Of a stretch of DNA of 6,471 nucleotides, positions 1 through 5,754 are shown in pieces. Location of the stretch: positions 1-6,471 of the forward strand of contig CATJRT010000117.1 in NCBI GenBank assembly GCA_949742895.1, in the 5' to 3' direction. The stretch is from an uncultured Eubacteriales bacterium. Its GTDB lineage: Bacteria > Bacillota_A > Clostridia > Oscillospirales > Oscillospiraceae. The position numbers and the translations under genes were made by a program. The number at the start of each line of letters is the position of its first letter. Position 1 is the stretch's first letter. The notes below the pieces were generated by a model that did no database searches, had not been told where the DNA came from, and saw only the letters and a program-made list of their open reading frames with translations.

Positions 1-696
1 CATGGCGGAAAAGCTGGCCCAGAAGGTTTCCCGGTCCACAGTCTGAAAGCCGTTGATGGGGTCAGCGATGCGGTAGCCGTCCCCCGACCGCCCCGCCAGC
101 ACCACGCAGTGCAGGTTGCGGTAGGGATGATACTCCGTTCCGTCCTCCAGCAGCCAGGTGTAGGAGCTGTACTGGGGCGGAGCGTAGTCCAGCGTCACCC
201 ACACCGCCAGAGGGGTCCCAGAACGGGCGTAGCCGTCCAGCTCCGTTTGACTCAGGCCGGTGAGCGCCCTGGCCCGCAGGGCGCTGCCTGGTTCGTCCAG
301 CCAGCCGTTGGCCGCTTGGACGATTGGGTCCTCGAAGCAGTACCAGCCTTCGGTCTGGCTGGCAGCATCCCCGGCGTAATACTGCTCTGGGTCGGGACCA
401 TAGCGCACGCCGTCCACACTGTGGAAGTCCACCCTGGGAAGGTAGTCCCGGTACAGCTCTACCTTGTCGATGGGCCGGCCCGCGCTGTCCAGCAGCATGG
501 CCAGACTGGTGACTTCACAGCCATTGGGCAGTTCCGGGTTTTGCAGGATGAGGGGCACGGAGCGTCCGCTGCCGGGGTACACCGCATGGCACATGGCGGG
601 GAGCAGGAGAAAGGCGGCAAGGGCCAGGACGATGGGTTTCCAGCCGTTCCGGCTTCGCCGCCTGCGCCGCCGGGATGGTTTCATATCGCTTCGCAC
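1..696 (-). CDS. Exported C39-like cysteine peptidase, 3' end cut by window edge
   Basis: The reading frame is open from about 696 to the left edge (232 codons), so the C-terminus is missing, probably by a few tens of residues. I prefer the GTG start at 696: AAGGGGG (704-710) lies 7 nt upstream, whereas the in-frame ATG at 684 would be 19 nt away. The N-terminus has a run of six arginines, then a hydrophobic segment (about residues 21-36) ending in MCHA-VYPG, which reads as a signal peptide or N-terminal anchor. The mature part carries LPNGCEVTSLAMLL with the likely nucleophile Cys60, then NLHCVVLAG with His196, then IADPINGF with Asp212. This is the Cys-His-Asp layout of the peptidase C39-like family (Pfam Peptidase_C39_2). 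The substrate is unknown, and no bacteriocin or ABC exporter gene is nearby, so leader-peptide processing is not implied. It lies 115 bp after the upstream operon, behind its own operator-like repeats and a leader hairpin. Family confidence is high; function is open. Confidence 0.85.
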   Translation of the reverse strand, partial: MRSDMKPSRRRRRRSRNGWKPIVLALAAFLLLPAMCHAVYPGSGRSVPLILQNPELPNGCEVTSLAMLLDSAGRPIDKVELYRDYLPRVDFHSVDGVRYGPDPEQYYAGDAASQTEGWYCFEDPIVQAANGWLDEPGSALRARALTGLSQTELDGYARSGTPLAVWVTLDYAPPQYSSYTWLLEDGTEYHPYRNLHCVVLAGRSGDGYRIADPINGFQTVDRETFWASFSAM

Positions 697-702
697 AGGA
701 AA

Positions 703-748
703 GCCCCCTTTGAGTGTCTGATGGTGACATCATCCACCCAAAGGGGGC
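703..748 (-). promoter_or_regulatory. Leader hairpin that would cover the C39 ribosome binding site
   Basis: GCCCCCTTTG (703-712) and CAAAGGGGGC (739-748) are perfect 10-base inverted repeats. The intervening 26 nt hold a second short stem, TGATG/CATCA (719-723/728-732). In the minus-strand transcript the 3' arm of the outer stem contains the purine-rich Shine-Dalgarno of the C39 gene, so the folded leader would occlude it. The stem is followed by only TTTCCT, a poor U-tract. Translational control therefore fits better than intrinsic termination, though partial attenuation is possible. Confidence 0.55.
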
Positions 749-765
749 AAAAAGTATCCAACATG

Positions 766-802
766 CTGTTTCCAAACGGTAAATAGCTGTATCGAACCTG
801 TA
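766..802 (-). promoter_or_regulatory. Tandem operator-like repeats upstream of the C39 gene
   Basis: Read toward the C39 gene, four pentamers TACAG, TACAG, TACCG and AACAG start at 802, 791, 781 and 770, giving spacings of 11, 10 and 11 bp, about one helical turn each. A 25-base stretch matches the repeat block in front of the response regulator gene at 21 positions. The array begins 9 nt after the stop codon of the preceding gene. I could not identify a convincing -35/-10 pair downstream; GATACT near 752-757 is one weak -10 option. Binding by the response regulator at 3230-3889 is inferred. Confidence 0.55.
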
Positions 803-811
803 AAAACTGCG

Positions 812-1768
812 TCAGTTGCTCATGCCCAGCCCGCTGTAACGCCCAAGCTGGATGTCGTAGTACACGCCGATGCTGGTTCCGCTGTTTGTCTGGAACAGCA
901 GCACGATCTGCCGGGGGGTGGAGATAAACTGGATATCCACATACTCCCCCTGGCCCATGGCCAACAGCTCCTCCAGTACGTAGGGCAACTCGTCCTCCTG
1001 AATCTCCTGCTCCTGCCCAATGGTGCCGATGATGACAGACCCGGCATCCCATGCATCCACGGAGAACTCAAAGCTGCCGTTGAACTGGTAATACATCAGC
1101 CCTATCCACTCATTGAGCCATTCGTAGTACATCGAAGCGGTGTACTCCAGGATGTCGAAGCCCTGAAGAAATACAGTCAGATCGCTGCTGTAATTCCGGT
1201 CCGGTTCCATCAAATACCAGATCAGTCCCGCCAAGTCGCTCCGCACCTTGTCCAGCGCTTCCTGCTGCTGATGTTCGGAAAGCTCCTCCTCCTGGGCGGG
1301 CTGCATCAGCCAGCTTACGGCGGTGGGATTGTAGCTGCTCTGGGCGTAATCAAGCAGCACCGGCACATCCTCCAGGGTGGCGGGGAAGTCCTTCACATAC
1401 CGCAGCCCGGTGCTGCCGGCGGCAAGATGTCTGCCGTCGCAGATCTGCTGGGACTTTATGAACTGCTCCATGTCAGCCTCCGCTCCCAGCGCCTCGATGG
1501 CGGCGACGGCGGTGAAAGGATCGGCGGAGCTGTATTGTTCGATTTCGGCGTCCGTGATGGGGGTGAGGGTCTGCATATCGTACACCGGCCAGGGATAGAA
1601 CAGTACCTCCTCGGCGGACTGCCCCAGCACGGACGGAATGGGAACAGTCCCGGCGGAAAAAGTCTCCCCCGTCCGGGGGAGGACCACCGCCCTGGCCGCG
1701 AAGCCTGCGGCCAGGGCCCCTGCCAGCAGGATGCAAATGGACGACAGGATAAATCTGAGCTTACGCAT
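812..1768 (-). CDS. Membrane-anchored extracytoplasmic protein of unknown function, third gene of the two-component operon
   Basis: This 318-residue protein starts at an ATG preceded by a very good ribosome binding site (GGAAGGAGGT, 8 nt spacing) and overlaps the end of the kinase gene by 8 bases. Residues 1-28 are a short basic head plus a hydrophobic segment (about 5-27), so the rest should lie outside the membrane as an anchored or secreted protein. Cys12 sits inside the hydrophobic stretch but lacks the small residue at -1 needed for a lipobox. The mature part is acidic, with a helix-rich centre (about 155-225, rich in E, Q, L, Y and W) and a beta-rich end (about 230-312) with alternating hydrophobic residues such as SVIIGTI and QIVLLFQT. 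I recognise no catalytic motif or named domain. Its place after a regulator and kinase recalls YycH/YycI behind WalRK, which modulate the kinase from outside. That is an analogy of position only; I see no sequence similarity. Confidence 0.85.
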   Translation of the reverse strand: MRKLRFILSSICILLAGALAAGFAARAVVLPRTGETFSAGTVPIPSVLGQSAEEVLFYPWPVYDMQTLTPITDAEIEQYSSADPFTAVAAIEALGAEADMEQFIKSQQICDGRHLAAGSTGLRYVKDFPATLEDVPVLLDYAQSSYNPTAVSWLMQPAQEEELSEHQQQEALDKVRSDLAGLIWYLMEPDRNYSSDLTVFLQGFDILEYTASMYYEWLNEWIGLMYYQFNGSFEFSVDAWDAGSVIIGTIGQEQEIQEDELPYVLEELLAMGQGEYVDIQFISTPRQIVLLFQTNSGTSIGVYYDIQLGRYSGLGMSN

Positions 1769-3233
1769 GATCGGGACCTCCTTCCGGGGCGGGCTGCTGG
1801 GCGCTGAGGGGGAAGGTCAGGGTGATGAGGGTGCCTTCCCCAAGACGGCTTTGGATATCTATGGAGCCATGGTGGACGGACACGATTTCCTTGCACAGGG
1901 CAAGGCCCAGTCCTGCGCCCCCGGCCTTGCGGCTGCGGCTTTTGTCCACCATGTAAAAGGGTTGGCACACCTTGTCCAGCTCCTCCTGGGGGATGCCGCT
2001 GCCGTAGTCTCGGACCAAAATGACGATATCGTTCCCCTGAACCTGCCCCGCCAGGTCCAGCTTTTCGCCCCGGCGGCTGGCCTTGCGGCCGTTGTCCAGC
2101 AGGTTGTAGAGCAGGGACTTGAACAGCTCCCGGTCCATGTCCACCAGTGCGTCTGGGCAGGAGCAGCGCAGGCGAATCTGGCTCTGGGCCATCAGGGGGC
2201 GCAGGCTGATGGACACCTCGTCCGCCACCATCCGCAGGGAGACGGGGGCCAGGGTCAGGCTGGCGCTGCCCAGGGTGATGAGCTCCAGCAGCTTGCCGGA
2301 CAGGGCGCGCAGGCGTTTGGCCTCCTCGGAGATGACCCGGGCATATTCCACCCGCTGTTCGTCGGGCACCTCCGGCGGGAGGTAGAGTAGGTCGGCGAAG
2401 CCCAGGATGCTGGTCAGGGGCGTTTTCATCTCGTGGGCCAGGTTGCCGATGAAGATCTTCCGCTCTTCCGCAACCTGCTCGAGCTGTTCCACCCGGCTTT
2501 CCACCGCCTGAGCCATAACGTTCATGTCCTGGGCCAGCCCTGAAAGCTCGTCAGTCCCCCGCACCGCCAGCCGCTCCCGGTAGTTGCCGTCCGCGATGCG
2601 GCGGGCGCTGACGTCCAGGGCGGCGAGAGGGCGTAGCATGGCCCACACCATGGCCAGCAGCAGCGCGGCTCCGGCGAGGCTGAGCAGCAGGCACAGGCCC
2701 ACCGCCCGCACCGCCTCCTGCTCCAGCTGCCGCTGTAGGTCGCCCACAGAGTAGGCCGCAGCCAGACGGCAGCGGACAGACTCCAGCGTCACCGGCATAG
2801 CGCACACCAGATACCAGTCCCCCTCTCTCTCGCCGGGATAGAGCTGGTAGACGGTAGCGTTGGGTCCATCGGTTGGCGGTTCGGGCAGCAGCCCGTCCAG
2901 GCAGTCCGGCATGGCGTCGTACAGGGCTTCGCCGTCCTCCCCCAGCAGGAGCAGGCCGGACAGGTAGCTGTCTTGGGCCTGCTGGGAGAGCACCTGTCCG
3001 GCGGTGCGGCCCGTCTCCTCCGGGTCCAGCTGTACCACGCCCAGTTGGAGCCGATGGCTGATGACCCCCGCCCGGAGCATCCCGGCCAGGTACTGCTGCT
3101 GGGCCACCGCCCGCTGACCCTCCCGCTGCCACAGCGTGTCCCGGCTGGCGCGCAGCAACAGCACCGAGGTCAGGGTGGTGGACAGCACCAGCAGGGCCAG
3201 GACAGGCAGGACGATCTTCTGCCACAGCCTCAC
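1761..3233 (-). CDS. Membrane sensor histidine kinase (HAMP, HisKA, HATPase_c)
   Basis: This 490-residue kinase pairs with the response regulator upstream; its GTG start overlaps the regulator stop in GTGA. Only a weak GGAAAA precedes it, so translation is probably coupled. Transmembrane helix 1 spans about residues 7-27, an extracytoplasmic sensor about 28-175, and helix 2 about 177-199. A HAMP linker (about 198-250) and a short coiled coil follow. The HisKA motif NLAHEMKTPL places the phosphorylated histidine at His267. The ATPase domain has the N box NLLDNGRKA (Asn377, Asn381), the G1 box DYGSGIP (Asp409), the F box around QPFYMVDKS and the G2 box AGLGLALCKEIV, so it should be active. The roughly 150-residue sensor has only three cysteines and no motif I can name; its length would suit a Cache/PDC-like fold. 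The stimulus is unknown. An envelope signal is inferred from the neighbouring flippase and peptidase genes. Confidence 0.95.
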   Translation of the reverse strand: MRLWQKIVLPVLALLVLSTTLTSVLLLRASRDTLWQREGQRAVAQQQYLAGMLRAGVISHRLQLGVVQLDPEETGRTAGQVLSQQAQDSYLSGLLLLGEDGEALYDAMPDCLDGLLPEPPTDGPNATVYQLYPGEREGDWYLVCAMPVTLESVRCRLAAAYSVGDLQRQLEQEAVRAVGLCLLLSLAGAALLLAMVWAMLRPLAALDVSARRIADGNYRERLAVRGTDELSGLAQDMNVMAQAVESRVEQLEQVAEERKIFIGNLAHEMKTPLTSILGFADLLYLPPEVPDEQRVEYARVISEEAKRLRALSGKLLELITLGSASLTLAPVSLRMVADEVSISLRPLMAQSQIRLRCSCPDALVDMDRELFKSLLYNLLDNGRKASRRGEKLDLAGQVQGNDIVILVRDYGSGIPQEELDKVCQPFYMVDKSRSRKAGGAGLGLALCKEIVSVHHGSIDIQSRLGEGTLITLTFPLSAQQPAPEGGPDHA

Positions 3234-3889
3234 GGCAGTTTTTCCAGCCGGTAGCCGATGCGGGGCAGAGTGACCAGGCTGTCCGCCAGCCCAAGCTTCT
3301 GGCGCAGGCGCTGGACGTGGATGTCCACGGTGCGGCTTTCGCCCATGTACTCATAGCCCCACACCATGGCCAGCAGCTTCTCCCGGCTGAGGGCCAGGTT
3401 CTGGTTTTGCAGAAATACCCGCAGCAGCTCGAATTCCTTGGGGGAGAGGGCCACCGGCTCGCCGCCCAGGGTGACGGTGTGGCTGCCCAGCTCCTGCCGG
3501 ATGGGACCATATTCCAGTATGTCCCGTCCCCGGCCCCGGCGGCGGAGCACCACCTCAATGCGGGCCAGCAGCTCCAGCGGCTCGAAGGGCTTGGGGATGT
3601 AGTCCTCTGCGCCTAAACGCAGGCCCCGGACCTTGTCCTCTACTTGCTGCATGGCGGACAGGAAGATCACCGGCACGTCCTGCCCCTGAACGCTTTCCAT
3701 GACAGAGAAGCCGTCCAGGCCGGGGAGCATTACGTCCAGCAGCACCAGGCCAAAGGAGCCGGACTCGATGCAGGCGGGGGCTTGGGCGCCGTCTGCGCAA
3801 CACTGGCTGGTGTGCCCGCCCAGGGTGAGGGTGGCATCGATCATCTGGGCAATGTGCTCTTCATCTTCAACGATCAGAATATGGGCCAT
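3230..3889 (-). CDS. OmpR/PhoB-family response regulator
   Basis: This 219-residue protein has the standard two-domain layout. The receiver domain (residues 1 to about 115) has the acidic pocket Glu8/Asp9, the phosphoacceptor Asp52 in LVLLDVMLPGLDG, Ser78 at the switch position and Lys100 in the YIPKPF motif. The C-terminal winged helix (about 125-219) has the family hallmarks SPKEFELL, the recognition-helix stretch SRTVDIHVQRLRQKLG and the terminal hairpin IGYRLEKLP. It should be phosphorylated by the kinase whose gene overlaps its stop codon and then bind tandem direct repeats. The ATG at 3889 has AAGGAG (3898-3903) 8 nt upstream and a strong promoter ahead of it. PhoP, WalR and VanR belong to the same broad class; I do not assign a specific name. 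Repeats with a roughly 10-11 bp period in front of this gene, the flippase gene and the C39 gene are its likely targets. Confidence 0.95.
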   Translation of the reverse strand: MAHILIVEDEEHIAQMIDATLTLGGHTSQCCADGAQAPACIESGSFGLVLLDVMLPGLDGFSVMESVQGQDVPVIFLSAMQQVEDKVRGLRLGAEDYIPKPFEPLELLARIEVVLRRRGRGRDILEYGPIRQELGSHTVTLGGEPVALSPKEFELLRVFLQNQNLALSREKLLAMVWGYEYMGESRTVDIHVQRLRQKLGLADSLVTLPRIGYRLEKLP

Positions 3890-3921
3890 GGGACCCTCTC
3901 CTTTGTATAAAAATTGTATCC

Positions 3922-3950
3922 ATTATAGCATGGAAAGCACTCTATGTCAG
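3922..3950 (-). promoter_or_regulatory. Sigma-70-type promoter of the response regulator operon
   Basis: On the minus strand a -35 box CTGACA (3945-3950) and a perfect -10 box TATAAT (3922-3927) are separated by 17 bp, and TGC before the -10 box makes an extended -10. Transcription would start near 3915, giving a leader of about 25 nt before the ATG at 3889. The operator-like repeats lie directly upstream, at roughly -47 to -77. Confidence 0.85.
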
Positions 3951-3957
3951 CAAAGAA

Positions 3958-3992
3958 TTGTATCCAAACTGTAAGAAGCTGTACCAACTGTC
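3958..3992 (-). promoter_or_regulatory. Tandem operator-like repeats upstream of the regulator promoter
   Basis: Read toward the regulator gene, the pentamers GACAG, TACAG, TACAG and TACAA start at 3992, 3983, 3973 and 3962, spaced 9, 10 and 11 bp. The block ends a few bases upstream of the -35 box, the usual position for an OmpR-class activator. On the plus strand it reads as TGTA-type repeats, close to the WalR pattern TGTWAH-N5-TGTWAH. On the minus strand it is close to the PhoP pattern TT(A/T/C)ACA. Autoregulation is inferred. Confidence 0.6.
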
Positions 3993-4106
3993 GAAGTGCG
4001 CGAGGCAAAACCGCAGAAATACTTTGTGTGTTTCAAGAATTTTTTAATGCAGCCGACGGTAAGTGTGGCTGTGCGATGCCGCGCTGAGACAGTTGGTACA
4101 GCTTCT
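3974..4106. repeat. 19-bp perfect inverted repeat, one arm in each divergent promoter
   Basis: The 19 bases at 3974-3992 (starting AGAAGCTGTACC) are the exact reverse complement of 4088-4106, with 95 bp between the arms. The match stops sharply at both ends. Each arm coincides with a pair of operator-like pentamers (GACAG and TACAG, 9 bp apart) facing its own operon. The arms therefore look like two copies of one binding site rather than the ends of a mobile element. No coding sequence or target duplication accompanies them. Confidence 0.8.
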
Positions 4107-4112
4107 AAACAC
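4088..4112 (+). promoter_or_regulatory. Operator-like repeats upstream of the flippase operon
   Basis: GACAG (4088), TACAG (4097) and a degenerate AACAC (4108) are spaced 9 and 11 bp, and a further TACAG at 4115 is out of phase. The first 19 bases are identical to the regulator's own site. The distance from the AACAC pentamer to the AT-rich TATTTT at 4143 is 35 bp, the same as from the last pentamer to TATAAT in the regulator promoter. Confidence 0.5.
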
Positions 4113-4140
4113 AGTACAGGGGCAAATGTGAAACGCGCTG

Positions 4141-4148
4141 CATATTTT
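4141..4148 (+). promoter_or_regulatory. Possible -10 region of the flippase operon promoter
   Basis: CATATTTT is the best -10-like stretch downstream of the operator repeats. The expected -35 position is G-rich (around 4118-4125) and poor. This would fit a promoter that needs an activator, but the assignment is tentative. It would leave a leader of about 60 nt before the TTG start. Confidence 0.3.
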
Positions 4149-4198
4149 TTCATGTAGGACAGCCCTCCGCTCATAGGATAGGGCAGGACCATCCTGTG

Positions 4199-4207
4199 AA
4201 GGAGGGG
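4199..4207 (+). promoter_or_regulatory. Ribosome binding site that fixes the TTG start of the flippase
   Basis: AAGGAGGGG ends 5 nt before TTG at 4213, and the GGAGG core is 7 nt away. No other start codon in frame suits this site, and translation from the TTG gives an N-terminus typical of SpoVB-type proteins. Confidence 0.8.
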
Positions 4208-4212
4208 TATTT

Positions 4213-5754
4213 TTGTCCACAATCCTGGCCGGCACCCTGCTGCTCACTGCCACTGGGCTATTTTCCCAGTTGGTGGGGTTCTTTTACCGCATGATGCTCT
4301 CCCGCCTCATCGGGGCGGAAACCATGGGCCTGTATCAGCTTGTCATGCCCGTCTACTCCATGCTTATGTCAGTCACCGCCGTGGGGCTGACGGTGGCGGT
4401 GTCCACCCTGTCCGCCCGCTCCCACGCACTGGGAGACAGCGGCACAGTGCGGCTGGTGCTGCGCCGTGCTCTGGGCTGCTTCTTCCTGCTGTCTGTTCCG
4501 TTAGGGGCAGCGGTGGTGCTGCTGTCCGACCCCATCTCCGTCTATATTCTGGGAGACGCCCGCACACGGCTGGGGGTGGCCCTGCTCGTTCCCTGTATGC
4601 TGCTCACCGGGGTGGAGAACCTCCACAAACACTGCTTCTACGGTATTGGCCGTGTACGGCCCCCCGCCGCCGTGGAGACAGCCGAGCAGGTGATCCGCAC
4701 CGCGTCGGTGCTGCTCCTGCTGGCTCTGCTCCTGCCCCGGACCGCCGAGGAGACGGTGGGCATCATCGCTCTGGGCATGGTGCTGTGCGAGATATTTTCA
4801 GCCTGTGCCTTGACTCTGCTGTTCCGGCGGCACTGGCGGCGGTTTCCGCCGGGTCCCGCCGGGGAGGCGGTGAGCCGCCGACAGCTGTTTTCCATTGCCC
4901 TGCCTGTGGGGGCCACCTCCCTGCTGGGCACCCTGCTGGGCTCGGCCAATGCAGTGCTCATTCCCGCCAAGCTGGTGGAGAGCGGGATGACCCTGTCCGA
5001 GGCAATGTCGGACTTCGGTGAGTTGAGCGGCATGACCGCCCCCATGCTGGCCCTGCCCACCGGGTTTATTGGGGCGTTGTGCTTGGTGATGGTACCCGAC
5101 TTGGCCCGGCGCACTGCCAAAGGGGACCGCAGGGCGGCTGCGGGCTTTCTGGACCGGGTAATGTCCTCTACGTCCCTGCTCATCGCGCCTTCTATGGCCC
5201 TGCTGGCTGTTATCGGCCCCACGGTGGGCCGGACTATGTTCCAGGATGAGCGGGTGGGGGAGTTCATCCTGCCGCTGGCGGTGGGCACCCTGCTGGGGTG
5301 CTACCAGTCGGTGCTGTCTGGAGCGCTCAACGGCCTGGGCCTCCAGGGAAAGGCGGCGAGGAATGCCATCGTCAGCGATGTGGTGCAGCTTGCCTTCACC
5401 TTCTTCACTGTGGTCCGGTGGGGGCTGGCGGGGTATGCGGCGGGATTCGTGCTGTCCGCCCTGGTGGGAATGGGGATAAACCTGGCGTCGGTGCTCCGGG
5501 CGGCATCCCTGCGTCCCCGGCTGTTCCGCTGGTTTGTCCGGCCGCTGCTGGCGTCGGTGTTCATGGGGGCGTGGTGTGCACTGTTCTTCCGCATTATGCT
5601 GGACTATAGCTGCGGCGAGGGCTGGTCCGCCTTGGTCTGCGCACTGCTGGGAGCGGTGCTGTACGCCGCCGCCCTGCTGGCCCAGGGGCTGTCCGTAACC
5701 GAACAGCTCTTCAAGCTGTGCAGGCTGCTGAGAAGAAAGGAGGCTGCCGGATGA
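4213..5754 (+). CDS. SpoVB/MurJ-like polysaccharide or lipid-linked precursor flippase
   Basis: This 513-residue integral membrane protein belongs to the MOP superfamily (Pfam Polysacc_synt at the N-terminus, Polysacc_synt_C toward the end). The start MSTILAGTLLLTATGLFSQLVGFFYRMMLSRLIGA closely follows the usual SpoVB opening (a G-T-hydrophobic run, then GFFYR and LS-IGAE-G-YQL). About 14 hydrophobic helices can be drawn: near 3-25, 40-65, 84-104, 118-138, 160-176, 182-204, 225-250, 276-297, 322-337, 351-372, 384-402, 405-426, 443-463 and 471-492. The conserved ALNGLGLQGKAARNAIV is at about 371-387. Length matches the family. Such proteins flip lipid-linked glycans, for example peptidoglycan precursors, across the membrane; the exact cargo cannot be read from sequence. 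It uses a TTG start, diverges from the two-component operon and overlaps the next gene by ATGA. Sporulation-specific use is not implied, because Clostridia carry several paralogues. Confidence 0.92.
   Translation: MSTILAGTLLLTATGLFSQLVGFFYRMMLSRLIGAETMGLYQLVMPVYSMLMSVTAVGLTVAVSTLSARSHALGDSGTVRLVLRRALGCFFLLSVPLGAAVVLLSDPISVYILGDARTRLGVALLVPCMLLTGVENLHKHCFYGIGRVRPPAAVETAEQVIRTASVLLLLALLLPRTAEETVGIIALGMVLCEIFSACALTLLFRRHWRRFPPGPAGEAVSRRQLFSIALPVGATSLLGTLLGSANAVLIPAKLVESGMTLSEAMSDFGELSGMTAPMLALPTGFIGALCLVMVPDLARRTAKGDRRAAAGFLDRVMSSTSLLIAPSMALLAVIGPTVGRTMFQDERVGEFILPLAVGTLLGCYQSVLSGALNGLGLQGKAARNAIVSDVVQLAFTFFTVVRWGLAGYAAGFVLSALVGMGINLASVLRAASLRPRLFRWFVRPLLASVFMGAWCALFFRIMLDYSCGEGWSALVCALLGAVLYAAALLAQGLSVTEQLFKLCRLLRRKEAAG
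5736..5743 (+). promoter_or_regulatory. Ribosome binding site setting the start of the C26 gene
   Basis: AAAGGAGG lies inside the end of the flippase gene, 7 nt before ATG 5751. It decides for 5751 over the in-frame ATG at 5718, whose extra 11 residues have no comparable site and no family similarity that I can see. Confidence 0.85.

Larger units (their letters stand above)
3890..4212. promoter_or_regulatory. Divergent regulatory region between the two operons
   Basis: These 323 bp contain no credible gene and are more AT-rich than their surroundings. They hold, from left to right, the regulator gene's ribosome binding site and promoter, two blocks of TACAG-type repeats facing in opposite directions (3958-3992 and 4088-4112), and the untranslated leader of the flippase gene. 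The 95 bp between the two blocks (3993-4087) contain a T-rich patch (about 4037-4046) and a weak inverted repeat GCAGCC/GGCTGT (4049-4054/4067-4072). I can assign nothing else there. Confidence 0.8.

Noticed and set aside
703..748. Hairpin as the main intrinsic terminator of the three-gene operon
   Set aside because: The stem is good but is followed only by TTTCCT, its loop is 26 nt long, and it lies downstream of a probable new promoter region. Ribosome-site masking explains it better.
109..786. 225-codon plus-strand open frame opposite the C39 gene
   Set aside because: It lies antisense to a protein with clear C39-like motifs, has no ribosome binding site that I can see, and its translation shows low-complexity G, A and P content typical of a GC-rich shadow frame.
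1638..2390. 250-codon plus-strand open frame opposite the kinase
   Set aside because: It is antisense to the conserved ATPase domain of the kinase. The translation has no motif and reads as a codon-complement shadow rich in A, G, Q and V.
2551..3558. 335-codon minus-strand frame overlapping kinase and regulator
   Set aside because: It is in another frame of two genes whose products carry full catalytic and DNA-binding motifs. Its own translation is Ala/Gly/Pro/Arg-rich without domains.
3974..4106. Inverted repeats as the ends of a miniature transposable element
   Set aside because: The arms coincide exactly with operator-like pentamers facing each operon. I saw no flanking target duplication, and one arm's sequence recurs in part at the C39 promoter as a direct operator block.
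3947..4222. 91-codon minus-strand open frame across the divergent spacer
   Set aside because: It runs through operator repeats and both promoter regions, lacks a good ribosome binding site, and the peptide has no family resemblance that I can see.
4638..5288. 216-codon minus-strand frame inside the flippase gene
   Set aside because: It is opposite a well-conserved membrane protein. The Ser/Arg/Ala-rich translation has no recognisable domain and no ribosome binding site was seen.
5718..5753. Earlier ATG at 5718 as start of the C26 protein
   Set aside because: AAAGGAGG sits 7 nt before ATG 5751, which also gives the usual ATGA overlap. The 11 extra residues encoded from 5718 have no support.
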